Source of the DNA: Trifolium pratense
Taxonomy: Eukaryota; Streptophyta; Magnoliopsida; Fabales; Fabaceae
Length of the DNA: 64,000 nt
Assembly: GCF_020283565.1 (NCBI RefSeq)
Contig: NC_060060.1
Coordinates: 43,834,001 to 43,898,000, forward strand
Direction: 5' to 3'
A program made the translations under genes and the position numbers. Every line of letters starts with the position of its first letter. Within the stretch, counting starts at the first letter, position 1. Below are positions 50,405 through 61,860 of this stretch, piece after piece. The notes below the pieces were generated by a model. That model made no database searches, had not been told where the DNA came from, and was given only the letters and a program-made list of their open reading frames with translations.

Positions 50405-52038
50405 CACTTGAAAACAAACTTATTTGGGATTTAGAACATCAAACTTGGATTTTTTGAGTAGATTTCTTTCCTCTGTGTTAGCAGGAGTCATCTGCATGAT
50501 AGTAGGGGTTCTATGTGTTAGCAGGAGTCATCTGCATAATAGTAGGGGTTCTATGTGCTAGTAAGGGTTCTTGCATGATAGTAGGGGTTCTATGTGCTAG
50601 CAGGGGTTCTTGCATGATAGTAGGGGTTTTATGTGTTAGTAGGGGTATTACCTGAACTGTTATTTGTAGTAGGGGTTCTCTGGTATAGTATGAGTACTCT
50701 GTGTTAGCAGGGGTATTACCTGAACTGTTGTTTAATGGTTTTAAATGCTACTGATTGTTTATAACCATGATTAATTTGTATTTTGATGAATTGTTGATTA
50801 TATGTGTGGAATATAATTGTTGTTGATTGTGTTGATGATGTTTGTTTAAATGTCAAAGAAGTATATTAAGGTGTTAATCAACTTAATAAAGAAGGATATT
50901 AGAGTATGTTATTCTAATAAAGAAGTATATCGAATTATGTTATTCGATAAAGACGGATATTAAGGTATAGTGTTATCTTAATAAAGACGGAATGTTGGAT
51001 AGTGTTCCACATTTATAAATGACGAGCTTAATGCTAATTAAAATGATTGTGAGTGAATTCATGAAAAACATATACATGCATTCATGAATTGTTGTTGTAT
51101 ATTGGCTTGTCCAATAAAGACGGATATCGAACTATATTTGTTCGATAAAGACGAATATTAGAGGTGAGATACTCTAATAAAGACGATGGTACCACATGCA
51201 TTAGAGGTGTCTAGAGGACATAGCATGAATGTGAAGCATTAGATTGCATTAGGGATTATGTGTGCATTTTATGATAAATGATGTTTGACACATACTTGGT
51301 AAATGTTGATTGTTAATCCGTATGTGAGGAGCAGAGTCCGTCATGACTATAAAATGAACAACGCAGGGTCCGTCATGACCATAATCTGAACAATGTATTT
51401 GTGTTGTTAGATTACATTAGGAACTTTATGTATATTCCTATTTGTGACTGAGTTATGTGATATTTGTGGATGTTTTGGTATTGTCCGAGACGACGTGAAA
51501 CTATATGTTTGGTGTACTTTGTGGATGATTGATTATGTAATAAATGAAGTATATGCATGATATATGAATATGCATGAATGATGGTGATGTATATGTATAA
51601 TGTATGATTATGCATGTTTTTATGAAGAGGTGTTTAAGTACCATTTACTTACACTTGTATATTTTGAGTATGTTGTCTAACTCTCTTTTATGTGTTATGT
51701 GCTGGACCGTTGGGGGTCCAGATTTACAGGTTTTGTGGTATTCGATGTCGAGTCGTCGGTGAAGCTCTGCTCTGATTGTGACACGGGAAAGGGTTGTATT
51801 TAGACTATAGGGTCTTTATGACTTTCGATATTTATTTGTAAAACTATACATTTTGATAAATGATTATTCTGTATAAACACTGTTTTTACTAATTAATTAC
51901 ATTAGTATTATTTTGATTGAAGAGTGTAATGCTCGAACCATGACTTTTATAATAACAAAACTTTGATTTTCCGCCGCGTATTTAGAGAAAGATTTTATTA
52001 AAGGTAGAAATATAAAACTAATGGGTTTGGGTGTTACA
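50405..52038 (+). repeat. Element A 3' LTR, right part
   Basis: These are the final 1634 bp of the 3' LTR, with the 40-bp repeats (about 50475-50728) and hairpin array (50864-51186). It ends GGGTGTTACA followed by the AAAAC target duplication at 52039-52043. Confidence 0.93.
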
Positions 52039-52043
52039 AAAAC

Positions 52044-54487
52044 TGTGTACCCAGGGTTTGCCATGCCTAAAAGCATGGAAAATTACAAGTGGGAAAAAGG
52101 TACAAAGTTTTCATCAAAGAAGGAATTTCAAACTGCCATTGCAACTTATGCTGTACACAATGGGAAAGATGTAAAGTTTCAAAAAAAATGACAAAGAAAG
52201 ATGCAGAGTTGTGTGCAAGGGTGGTTGTAAATGGTTTCTATTATGTTCTAAGCTACCACATGAGGATACATGGCAAATAAGAACAAAGAATGATGTACAT
52301 TGTAACTCATGCTTAAGAGATACTAATGTGAAGTTAATGACTTCAAAGTGGCTTGGGAAAAGATTAATTCCTACTATTAAGGAAAATCCAAACATCAAGT
52401 GCACAGACATTTGTATCAAAGCACATCAGAAATGGCACTCTGGAATTAATAGGATGAAAGCATACAAAGCTAAGAGGGTTGCTATTGATATAGTGGATGG
52501 TTCATTCAAAGAGCAATTTCTTAGATTGCATGACTACTGTAATGAAGTCATCAAGTCTAACCCACTCAGTACAGTCAAGTTGAAAGTACAAAATACTAGT
52601 GTTGTTGAAGGTCAGGACATTATTGTTGAAGATTATGTGGATAGGCCTATGCTACCTAGTTTTCAAAGACTTTACATGTGTCTTGATGGATGTAAGAAAA
52701 GTTTTTTGAAATGTAGGCCTATCATAGGACTTGATGGTTGCTTCTTAAAAGGTTATTATGGTGGGCAAATACTGGCTGCAGTGGGTAGGGATCCCAATGA
52801 CCAAATGTTGCTAATTGCATTGGCAGTAGTAGAAGCAGAAACAAAGGATTCTTGGGCTTGGTTCCTTGATTTGTTGGTTAATGATCTAGGTGGCCAACGC
52901 ATCTGCAAAACATTCACTTTCATTTCAGACCAACAAAAGGTACATTGATATTTATCTTACTCTTTTTAAAAAAGTTATAATTTCTATTTTATTGTATGAA
53001 CATGTTTTTTATTTGTTTATGTTAGGGGCTGTTACCTGCTATGCAAGAGCTTCTACCTGGAGTTGAACACAGGTTTTGTGTTAGACACCTCTGTGATAAC
53101 TTCAAAAAAAGGTTTCCTGGAAAAAAGCTTAAAGACTTGATGTGGAAAGCAGCCAATGCAAGCTATGCACAAGCATGGCAAAGAGAGATGAACGAAATCA
53201 AAACAAATAATATTGATGCATTCAAGTATTTGCTGAAGATTCCACCCAGACACTGGAGCAAATCTTATTTCACATTTAATTCAAAATGTGACACATTGGT
53301 TAACAATATATCTGAAGCATTTAATAGTGTTATTATTGAAGCAAGACAGAAGCCAATTGTCACAATGCTTGAAGATATAAAAGATTATCTGATGGATACA
53401 TGGACTACTAGAAGAAACAAATATGATCACTTGCCCGATGGTTCAGTTATGCCAAAGATTCAGGAAAAAATGGAGGAAGAACGAAAATCATGTAGAAGAT
53501 GGAGTTGTAGGTAAGATTATTCAGCTTTACTTGTTCTGCTTCTCATTACTGCTTCTTATTTATATATTCAGAAATTATTTATTTATATATTCAGCTTTAC
53601 TTGTTCTGCTTCTCATTACTGCTTCTTATTTTGGCAAGGTTGGCTGGGGAAAAGATTTATGATGTTGTTTTAATAAGAAACGCGGATGTAACCACTGAAA
53701 AGTATATTGTTGATCTCAACAAGATGGAATGTACATGTAGAAGATGGATGCTCACAGGATTACCTTGTTATCATGCAATGTGTTGTTACATAGATAGAAA
53801 AGAAGACCCTACAATTGTTATTCCAGCCATTTACAGAAAGGAGACATATAAAGAGGTTTATAGTTCAATTATTTACCCAACAAGTGGTCAAAACATGTGG
53901 GATAAAACAAACAACGTTGATATACTACCACCGCCATTGAGAAGGGCTCCAGGTAGACCAAAGAGATCAAGGAACAAAAATGCTGATGAAAAGAGGTCTG
54001 AAACGGGAGATTGTAGCAGAAAAGGAATGGTAGAAAGGTGTACCAAGTGCAAGCAACCAGGGCATAACAAAACAACATGCAAAGTTTCCACCCCCACTGA
54101 AGCAACATCAGCTAGCCAAACATCAAATGCACCCACCCCCAATGTCTCAACACCAAATACTCCCACCCCCACACAAGCAACATCAGGAGCTGGCCCATCC
54201 AAACCACAAAAAAAAAAAAAGAAACAAGCAGCATCAAGTTGTCAACAACCTCCACCACCTCCACCAAAACAAAAAGAACCAAAACAAAAAGCATCAGCAA
54301 CATCAAGTTCTCAACCACCTCCACCAAAACAAAAAGCACCAAAACAAAAAACATCAGCTACATCAAGTTCTCAACCACCTCCACAAAAAAAAAAGCATCT
54401 GCAACATCACTTTTGTTTCCATCAAGAATCTTTCTTCCAATTCCTGGAAGTAGGAGCAAGCTGCCCATAAGGAGAGCAGATGCTTAG
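52044..54487 (+). pseudogene. MULE transposase gene, 3' part (MuDR type), with two frameshifts
   Basis: The frame continues from 26731 as TVYPGFAMPKSMENYKWEKG into the MuDR N-terminal zinc-binding domain. It breaks at an eight-A run (52181-52188) that carries one base too many for the downstream frame. Exon 52211-52939 holds the MULE catalytic domain: IIGLDGCFLKGYYGGQILAA, LIALAVVEAETKDSWAWFL and FISDQQK. Intron 52940-53025 (GT...AG) is followed by exon 53026-53510 with LLPAMQELLPGVEHRFCVRH. Intron 53511-53638 is next, then exon 3 with a SWIM zinc finger CTCRRWMLTGLPCYHAMC and a CCHC knuckle CTKCKQPGHNKTTC. A Pro/Lys/Gln/Ser-rich tail changes frame in an A run near 54385-54394. The likely natural end is RRADA at 54487. 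Catalysis is lost in this copy, though the domains remain readable. Confidence 0.85.
53511..53638 (+). repeat. Direct duplication inside a MULE intron
   Basis: A segment of about 43 bp starting ATTCAGCTTTACTTGTTCTG occurs at about 53518-53560 and again at about 53590-53632, both inside the second transposase intron. The duplication also repeats part of the polypyrimidine stretch upstream of the acceptor at 53638. Confidence 0.75.
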
Positions 54488-54511
54488 AATAGCAGATGTA
54501 TGGATGCTAGT

Positions 54512-55744
54512 TGATGACAAATCGTCACACTCTCTAATCCATGCCTATTTTAGCAACATTAGATACATTTTAGTAGGTTTTTAGCAATAAATATAAGAGA
54601 AATCTAATCATGAGCTTGATTACTTGTTTTGCAAGAAAACAGGAAAAACTGCAGGATATGAATGATTTTCACTACGCTGGGGGCGTAGCCCATCACGCGC
54701 CGCGTGATGGAGCTCACAGGGAGCCAAGATTTTCACTCTGATCACGCGCGGCGTGATGCCTTACCACGCGCGGCGTGAAGCCTTGATTGAAGAAGAAGAT
54801 TGCTCTCTGACTTGATCACGCGCCGCGTGATTCTGTTACCACGCGCGGCGTAGTTGATGGATTTGCAACCACGCGCGGCGTGATAGATCTGGCGCGCGGC
54901 GTGGTTGCCTTCTGTATATATAGTTTCTGCATAATTCTGTTTTGGGGTTGGAAAATTCTGCAAAATTGGTCTACATTCTGGGTTTTGGAACTTCAATATC
55001 GCGATTCAAGACTCCAGAGGATAGCTCCAAGCACATCAAGAGCATGGATTCACAAGCCATGGCGATGAAGCGAGGAAGCGAACGAAGCACGATGAGGAGC
55101 TAAGCTCCTTTGGAGGTAGAATCTAGGATAGTTTAGGATGTAGTTCAGCTGAATGTAATCTGCAAATGTTGTAAGAATTTACTCTCTCTATAGTGTTCAT
55201 CAATGCAAGTCTGTTTTTAATGCTTTATAATCCTTCATTAGTGTTATAATGATTTCGAGTTAAGTCACGTGCGAGAGTATTGATTTAATTTCTGAACTGA
55301 ATTGCATTGAGCACTCGAGTGTCTCCGGTCGAGAGATTGAGGCATAGAGTGTAGCGAACGATTGACGCGCGTTAATTTCATTCGTTGTAGGTAGCTTCCG
55401 CCCGAGAGATCGGGGGAGTATCGACAACGAATAGAGTGGATTTTGACAAGAGATTGCGATTCACTAATTTGTCGATCTAGTTGTGAACACTTGAGTAAAT
55501 TCCTATGATATAGTAGATTGCATGTGGTTTAGCTATAGACTAGGCGATTCCGATGATTCTACCTCGCTTTTCCATTATATCAAAGCACGTTTTCTAGCAA
55601 TTCATTACTCAACATACCCCCAATTTATGTGTATTTTCTGTATAATGTCTATGAACACGATTCGACTAGTTTGATCACACAATCCCTGTGGATCGATATT
55701 TTTATTACTACGTGATTTTCGTGCACTTGCGAAATAATCCATCA
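54512..55744 (+). repeat. Element 3 5' LTR, 1233 bp
   Basis: The LTR begins TGATGACAAATCGTC and ends GAAATAATCCATCA. The palindrome array (about 54674-54905) again lies directly upstream of a TATATATAG box (54915-54923), the same promoter design as elements 1 and 2 despite scattered differences. Confidence 0.92.
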
Positions 55745-55750
55745 AGTTTT

Positions 55751-55768
55751 TGGCGCCGTTGCCGGGGA
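55751..55768 (+). other. Element 3 primer binding site (tRNA-Asp)
   Basis: TGGCGCCGTTGCCGGGGA lies six bases after the 5' LTR, identical to that of element 1. Confidence 0.93.
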
Positions 55769-55873
55769 TTGTGATTGATTCGACAAGGCGATAGTGTTCA
55801 TATTTTCTGTGTTTTCTTATTTTCTGTTTTATATTTTTCTCCCGGAGCGTTCTACTTGTGTGTTTCATTGTGC

Positions 55874-58800
55874 ATGCGGAGAACAGGTCCTCAAGAGCTG
55901 CAATTTGATCCAGAGATTGAAAAGACAGCTCGCGCAATTCGAAAGGCAACAAGGGAAGCTCAAGCTTCAAGGGGAACAGCTTTGCTAAGGGATACACCGG
56001 ACTGTCAAGGACGGACTGCAGCAACAATGGAAGAACAAGTTCCACCGGTTCCTCAACCGCCAAGGCGTACCCTTGGTGATTATGGGAGGAGAGACAATGA
56101 CGCGTTGGCAAATCAAGGGTTTCAGCCGGCGAATCCTGTCTCATTCGACATCAAGAACACGGTCCTCTCCGCCCTAAAGGAAAATCCGTATTCAGGTTCG
56201 GAAGCTCAATGCCCGAACTTACACTTGTCTCATTTCTATGAAGCCTGCGACTATACCGATCCACCGGGGGTGAGCGAATCGGACAAAAGACTGAGGTTAT
56301 TCAAGCATTCTCTCACCGGCCGTGCTAAAGATTGGTTAGACACGATACCCGCCGGAACGATTGCGACTTGGAGACAGCTGGAGCGGAAGTTCTTAGATCG
56401 TTACTTCCCTATTCATAAGTTCCTAGAAAGGAGGGCTGAAATTAGCAACTTCGAACAAGCGGACGGTGAGACGTTGTATGATGCTTGGGAGAGGTTCAAA
56501 GTTTCTCTTAAAAGGTGTCCGAATCACGGTTTCGATGGCCACAATCAGATGCAAATGTTTACCCAAGGTTTGAGGGCTCAAACGCGAATGATACTTGACG
56601 CATCAGCCGGTGGTTCGTTGAAGAACCGTGACGAAACTAAAGCAAGAGAATTGGTGGAAAGCATGGCTCAAAACGAGTATAGAGCTACTAATGATAGGGG
56701 AGCCAAGAAGAAAGGCGGAATGTTGGAATTGGATACTCAAACAGCATTATTGGCACAGCAAAAGCTCATGACTAGCCAAATGGAAGCAATGATGAAGCTG
56801 CTGTCCAATCCGCAAGTCCAAACTTCTCCAATAGGTAAAATTGACAATGTGCGCTGTGATTTTTGTTTGCAGGACCACCCAAATGGCGGATGCTTCCCGG
56901 AGGGTTCAGAGGAGGCTCGCTACTTGGCCAATTTTCGGAAGCCGTACAACAACAATAACGGTTCCGGATGGGGGAACGGTATGCAAAGTCAAGGTGCACC
57001 GCAACAGCAGCAAAGGCCTCCATCAAGGATGGAAGAGACTCTAAATCAGTTCATGCTCATGACCCAAAGCAACTTTGAAGCGATGAAATCGAGTCAAGCA
57101 ACCTCTAACAAGAATCATGAAGCTTCTATAAAGAATCTTGAGGTGCAAATGGGCCAGCTGTCAAGACAGTTTTCTATGTTGCAAAACCAAGGAGGTTTCG
57201 GTGGAAACACTCATGACAATCCGAAAAATGAAACTTGCAATGGAATCACGTTGAGGAGTAGAGAGATACCGGAAAGGTCAGCTGTGGAGAAGCCCTTGAA
57301 AAAGAAGGTCAATGAGGGAGAAGTTGAAAATAAGCAAGAGGATGTAGTCGAAAAGGAGAGAGTTGAAGGAGAAGTAGAAAATGAAAATATGTCTAAGGAA
57401 GTGGAAATTAGTGAGGATGAGAAAGAAGAAGTTGAAAAACAGAGGGAGATAAAAGAAAAAGAGAGTAAGAAGGTTGAGAAAGGTAAAGGAGTTGATGAAT
57501 CGCCATATGCTAGGATGCCTTTTCCTAGGAGAAAGAAAATTAAGAATCTGGAGCGGGAGAAGGAGTTCAAGAAGTTTATGAAGGTGTTGAACAAGCTTGA
57601 GATGGCTATACCATTGGTTGAGGCTTTGGAGCAAATGCCGAGTTATGCAAAGTTTTTGAAGGAGCTGCTCACAAAGAAAAGAAAACCATTAGATGATGAA
57701 ATGGTAAGTATGACTGAAGAGTGCAGCGCCCTCATTCAACGGAAGCTACCTCAGAAAAAGAAAGATCCGGGGAGCTTTACAATTCCATGTTCCATTGGGG
57801 ATCTTACTATTGGAAAGGCTTTGTGTGACTTGGGTGCTAGTGTAAATTTGATGCCGTTATCAATAATGAAGAAGATACCGGGAGCTGTAGCAAAGCCGAC
57901 AAAGATGAGTCTCGCTTTGGCGGATAGATCCATCGTGTATCCGGAAGGTATCTTACATGATGTTCTGGTGCGAGTCGGCGGATTTGTGTTTCCAGCTGAC
58001 TTTGTTGTCTTAGACATGGAAGAAGACAAGAATTGGGAACCCTTGCTGTTAGGAAGACCATTCTTAGCTACCGGACGCGCCCTTATCGATGTGGAGTTGG
58101 GGGAACTAATGATCCGGACTGACGGTGAACAAATCCTCTTTAATGTGTTTGAAGCTATGAAACAACACGACGATGACACTCAATGTTTCAGAATTGAATT
58201 GGTTGACGAGGTCATTGAAGATATCTTTAAGGTTCAACACTCCTCCTCCACTCTTGAAAAGGTGTTAGTTAACTCATTGGATAATGTGGAAGACGAATGG
58301 GAGCGAGAAATTGAGTTATGTCTTAGCAATTTGAATGCTAATCGGATAGATGAAAGTCCTAAGTTTGAAAACCTCCTTGAAGTGAATGATAAGGATCAAA
58401 TGGAAGAAGAAAGAAAAGTTCCCGAACTGAAGCAACTCCCTTCACATCTGAAGTATGTGTTCTTAAGTGATGATGCTTCGTTTCCAGCCATCATTAGCAG
58501 CAAACTCACTCATTTGGAAGAGGAGAAACTGTTGAGAGTTTTGAAGTCCAACAAAGCCGCAATGGGGTGGACTATCTCCGATCTGAAAGGAATAAGTCCC
58601 ACTTTTTGCATGCATAAAATCAAGTTGGAAGCTGAGTTTAAACCAGTTGTGCAACCTCAACGAAGACTCAATCCTACCATGAAGGAAGTAGTGAAGAAAG
58701 AGGTGCTGAAACTATTGGAGGCCGGCATGATATACCCTATCTCCGATAGTGCTTGGGTATCTCCGGTGCATGTGGTGCCGAAAAAGGGGGGAATGACGGT

Positions 58801-61318
58801 GGTGAAAAACGATAAGAATGAGTTTATTCCATCTCGGACTGTTATGGGATGGCGTATGTGCATTGACTATCGCCGACTCAACACCGCTACTAGGAAGGAT
58901 CACTTTCCCTTGCCATTCATGGATCAGATGTTGGAACGGTTAGCGGGGCAAGAGTTCTACTGTTTCCTTGATGGTTACTCAGGTTACAATCAGATCACCG
59001 TCGATCCGGAAGATCAAGAGAAAATGGCATTTACTTGTCCCTTTGGGGTGTTCGCATATCGAAGAATGCCATTTGGATTATGTAATGCCCCAGCAACGTT
59101 TCAAAGATGTATGCTTGCCATCTTCTCCGATATGATGGAGGACACAATGGAGGTATTTATGGATGATTTTTCGGTTTTCGGTAAGTCTTTCGATTTTTGC
59201 CTTTCTAATTTGAATAATGTGCTGAAAAGGTGTATAAGTACCAATTTGGTTTTAAATTGGGAAAAATGTCACTTCATGGTAAGAGAAGGGATTGTTCTCG
59301 GCCACAAAATCTCCTCAAAGGGGATTGAAGTAGACCAAGCCAAAATTGAGGTAATCAAAGAGCTACCTCCACCGTTAAATGTAAAGGGGGTAAGGAGTTT
59401 TCTCGGACATGCCGGGTTCTACCGGCGGTTCATTAAGGATTTTTCAAAAATTGCAAAACCCTTATCATCCTTACTAGTCAAGGATACGGTGTTTCTTTTT
59501 GATGAGGCTTGTGTGACTGCGTTTAATTGTCTTAAAACTAAGTTGGTTACTACTCCCGTGATCGTTGCGCCACAATGGGACCTCCCTTTTGAATTAATGT
59601 GCGATGCAAGTGATTACGCGGTTGGTGCAGTCCTAGGCCAACATCATAACAAACTTTTCCATGTGATATACTACTCTAGCAAGGTCCTTAATGAGAATCA
59701 AATTAACTACACCACAACGGAGAAGGAATTGCTAGCAGTGGTATTCGCTTTGGAAAAGTTTCGTTCCTATCTAATTGGGTCAAAAGTGATTGTTTTTACA
59801 GATCATTCAGCTTTGAAGTATTTGTTGACAAAGGGCGATTCCAAGCCGCGGTTGTTGCGATGGATGTTGCTTTTACAGGAGTTTGATTTGGAAATTCGAG
59901 ACAAGAAGGGGGTAGAGAATGTGGTGGCTGACCACCTCTCAAGGCTAAGCAATCCGGATATTACTAATAAGGAAGAAGCTATTAAGTGTGAATTCCCGGA
60001 TGAAAAATTGCTTGCCGTATCTGAGTTTCCATGGTTCGGTGACATTGCCAACCTCAAAGCTAGTGGATTCATTCCGGAAGAAATGACGGCACAACAGAAG
60101 AAGAAGCTCTTCGCGGATTCGCGACATTATTTCTGGGATGATCCATTTTTGTTCAAGATGAGTAATGATGGCATGATTCGTCGATGTGTGGCCGATAGTG
60201 AGATCCGAGGTATTATGTGGCATTGTCATAACTCATCGTGTGGAGGGCATCATAGTGGCCCAAGAACAGCCGCGAAGGTTTTACAATGTGGATTCTTTTG
60301 GCCAACGATCTTTCAAGATTGCATGGAGTTTGTAAAGGCTTGTGATGCGTGTCAAAGATCGGGGAGTGTTTCTAAAAGAGATGAGATGCCTCAGCATGGC
60401 CTAACTGAAGTCGAACCATTTGATGTATGGGGGATCGATTTCATGGGACCATTTCCTTCGTCCCAATCTAATGTGCACATTTTGGTTTGTGTGGATTATG
60501 TTACAAAGTGGGTCGAAGCTACAGCCTGCCAAGCCAATGATTCAGCCACTGTGGTGCGGTTTCTTAAAAAGAACATATTTACAAGATTCGGGGTGCCGAG
60601 GATCTTAATCAGCGATGGAGGAAAGCACTTCATTAATCAGCATCTTGAAAGCCTGTTGAGGAAGTATAACGTTAAGCACAAGGTTGCTACTCCTTATCAT
60701 CCTCAAACCTCCGGACAAGTTGAAGTGTCCAATCGCCAGTTGAAACAGATTCTTGAGAAGACGGTTTCTTCATCAAGGAAGGATTGGTCACTCAAACTCG
60801 ACGACGCGTTATGGGCATACCGTACTGCATTTAAAACCCACCTAGGTTTTTCCCCGTATCAGTTGGTTTATGGAAAAGCATGTCATTTACCCGTAGAGCT
60901 TGAGCATAAAGCATACTGGGCTGTTAAGCAACTCAACATGGATGCCACACTCGCCGGTAGAGCTCGGTTGTTGAAGCTCAATGAGTTGGAGGAATGGCGC
61001 GAAAGGGCATATGAAAATGCGGTACTGTACAAGGCCAGGACTAAACGCTATCATGATGCGCAATTAGTTCCGAAAAAGTTTCACGAAGGACAGTTGGTGC
61101 TTCTATTTAACTCTCGATTCAAGTTATTCCCCGGTAAACTCAAGTCCAAGTGGTCTGGCCCTTTTGTAGTTAAGGAAGTGTTTCCACATGGGGCTGTGGA
61201 AATCTTCAAATCAGGGGAGGAGAATCAGAGTTTTAAGGTGAATGGTCAAAGGTTGAAAGTTTATCGTGGTGGAGAGCTCGTTCGGCACAATGTGGCTCTT
61301 TTCTTCCAAGACCCTTAG
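55874..61318 (+). CDS. Athila-like Gag-Pol polyprotein, 1814 aa, intact
   Basis: The ATG is at 55874 ([10 protein letters not shown]); an open TTG extension of 33 codons precedes it. Gag and the zinc motif [13 protein letters not shown] are followed by a charged linker and protease [11 protein letters not shown] (Asp near 652). RT has [18 protein letters not shown] [13 protein letters not shown] and the FMDD box at 1095-1098. RNase H begins near D1244 ([12 protein letters not shown]). Integrase has an HHCC-type region ([21 protein letters not shown]) and catalytic D1522 (GIDFMGPF), D1581 (ISDGGKHF), E1617, with 35 residues between the last two. The order RT-RH-IN is that of Ty3/gypsy, and the sequence style is Athila. 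All catalytic motifs are present and there is no stop, so this copy may be active. Relative to elements 1 and 2 it continues through pol after the protease. Confidence 0.93.
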   Translation: MRRTGPQELQFDPEIEKTARAIRKATREAQASRGTALLRDTPDCQGRTAATMEEQVPPVPQPPRRTLGDYGRRDNDALANQGFQPANPVSFDIKNTVLSALKENPYSGSEAQCPNLHLSHFYEACDYTDPPGVSESDKRLRLFKHSLTGRAKDWLDTIPAGTIATWRQLERKFLDRYFPIHKFLERRAEISNFEQADGETLYDAWERFKVSLKRCPNHGFDGHNQMQMFTQGLRAQTRMILDASAGGSLKNRDETKARELVESMAQNEYRATNDRGAKKKGGMLELDTQTALLAQQKLMTSQMEAMMKLLSNPQVQTSPIGKIDNVRCDFCLQDHPNGGCFPEGSEEARYLANFRKPYNNNNGSGWGNGMQSQGAPQQQQRPPSRMEETLNQFMLMTQSNFEAMKSSQATSNKNHEASIKNLEVQMGQLSRQFSMLQNQGGFGGNTHDNPKNETCNGITLRSREIPERSAVEKPLKKKVNEGEVENKQEDVVEKERVEGEVENENMSKEVEISEDEKEEVEKQREIKEKESKKVEKGKGVDESPYARMPFPRRKKIKNLEREKEFKKFMKVLNKLEMAIPLVEALEQMPSYAKFLKELLTKKRKPLDDEMVSMTEECSALIQRKLPQKKKDPGSFTIPCSIGDLTIGKALCDLGASVNLMPLSIMKKIPGAVAKPTKMSLALADRSIVYPEGILHDVLVRVGGFVFPADFVVLDMEEDKNWEPLLLGRPFLATGRALIDVELGELMIRTDGEQILFNVFEAMKQHDDDTQCFRIELVDEVIEDIFKVQHSSSTLEKVLVNSLDNVEDEWEREIELCLSNLNANRIDESPKFENLLEVNDKDQMEEERKVPELKQLPSHLKYVFLSDDASFPAIISSKLTHLEEEKLLRVLKSNKAAMGWTISDLKGISPTFCMHKIKLEAEFKPVVQPQRRLNPTMKEVVKKEVLKLLEAGMIYPISDSAWVSPVHVVPKKGGMTVVKNDKNEFIPSRTVMGWRMCIDYRRLNTATRKDHFPLPFMDQMLERLAGQEFYCFLDGYSGYNQITVDPEDQEKMAFTCPFGVFAYRRMPFGLCNAPATFQRCMLAIFSDMMEDTMEVFMDDFSVFGKSFDFCLSNLNNVLKRCISTNLVLNWEKCHFMVREGIVLGHKISSKGIEVDQAKIEVIKELPPPLNVKGVRSFLGHAGFYRRFIKDFSKIAKPLSSLLVKDTVFLFDEACVTAFNCLKTKLVTTPVIVAPQWDLPFELMCDASDYAVGAVLGQHHNKLFHVIYYSSKVLNENQINYTTTEKELLAVVFALEKFRSYLIGSKVIVFTDHSALKYLLTKGDSKPRLLRWMLLLQEFDLEIRDKKGVENVVADHLSRLSNPDITNKEEAIKCEFPDEKLLAVSEFPWFGDIANLKASGFIPEEMTAQQKKKLFADSRHYFWDDPFLFKMSNDGMIRRCVADSEIRGIMWHCHNSSCGGHHSGPRTAAKVLQCGFFWPTIFQDCMEFVKACDACQRSGSVSKRDEMPQHGLTEVEPFDVWGIDFMGPFPSSQSNVHILVCVDYVTKWVEATACQANDSATVVRFLKKNIFTRFGVPRILISDGGKHFINQHLESLLRKYNVKHKVATPYHPQTSGQVEVSNRQLKQILEKTVSSSRKDWSLKLDDALWAYRTAFKTHLGFSPYQLVYGKACHLPVELEHKAYWAVKQLNMDATLAGRARLLKLNELEEWRERAYENAVLYKARTKRYHDAQLVPKKFHEGQLVLLFNSRFKLFPGKLKSKWSGPFVVKEVFPHGAVEIFKSGEENQSFKVNGQRLKVYRGGELVRHNVALFFQDP

Positions 61319-61860
61319 GGGCATGGAACGTCAAGCATCGGGACGTTAAACAAGCGCTGGTTGGGAGGCAACCCAACGGTTTCTAATGATTAGTTGTTTT
61401 GTTTTGCAGGATAGGTGCGCAGCTTTCAGCAGCAAACAGAGCAAAAACAGAGGACTGTGGAAGTGAACTACGCTGGGGGCGTAGTGCAGTCACGCGCGGC
61501 GTCGTGTAAGTGGAGGAAAGAGGTGCCACTGGAGTATCGTTCACGCGCGGCGTGAAGGCTTCCTACGCGCGGCGTGATGATGAAGTGGATAAGTGAGCTC
61601 TCTGACTAGTGATCACGCGCGGCATGGTATCTTTCACGCGCCGCGTGAACAAGGCAGAGAGGAAAGTGGTTTTGCTAAAGTGATCACGCGCCGCGTGAGG
61701 AGAGCTACGCGCGGCGTGATCAAGTCAACTTGACCGTTTGAATTTGGTCAACATGACCGTTGGATTTTGGGGCCAAAGAGAAATTTTGAAATAGATCACG
61801 CGCGGCGTGGGGTAAGTCACGCGCGGCGTCATCAGGTGACTCTGTTCTGATTATTTAAAC
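61319..61860 (+). promoter_or_regulatory. Element 3 post-pol palindrome array
   Basis: After the block GGGGCATGGAACGTCAAGC there are about eleven CACGCGC-type imperfect palindromes between 61467 and 61831, in an AT-rich background. The position corresponds to the array upstream of ORF3 in elements 1 and 2, but here no ORF3 follows. The array therefore exists independently of ORF3. Confidence 0.55.

Larger units (their letters stand above)
26732..52038 (+). mobile_element. Element A: non-autonomous chromovirus-like (Tekay-type) LTR retrotransposon
   Basis: The LTRs are 2301 bp (5', 26732-29032) and 2301 bp (3', 32447-33113 plus 50405-52038, split by the Sirevirus). The target duplication is AAAAC at 26727-26731 and 52039-52043. 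The primer site is TGGTATCAGAGC. Before the 3' LTR the TTTTCGAGGGCGAAAATC and TTTTAAGTGGGG stretch resembles the very end of chromovirus pol plus polypurine tract. The 3.4-kb interior has no credible pol. I found only one substitution between the LTRs (27242 T versus 32957 C), so insertion was recent. Classification as Ty3/Tekay-derived rests on these short signals. Confidence 0.88.
25143..54511 (+). mobile_element. MULE DNA transposon, split by a nest of LTR elements; right end lost in or beyond element 3
   Basis: The left end begins GGCAGAATTACACTAAAGG just after the resistance-gene flank TAATTTTTATAT. It carries repeated GGTCCTTTATC phrases (25158-25260), a common MULE terminal inverted repeat style. 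A mutator-type transposase gene follows at 26019-26731 and 52044-54487, interrupted by element A and its passengers (26732-52038). Element 3 inserts 24 bp after the transposase stop, so the right terminal repeat is not in the window. Two single-base frameshifts in A runs make this copy non-functional. Confidence 0.82.

Noticed and set aside
54112..54354. Val/Leu-rich minus-strand membrane-like frame
   Set aside because: Opposite the Pro/Lys/Gln repeat tail of the MULE transposase; hydrophobicity is an artefact of the complement.
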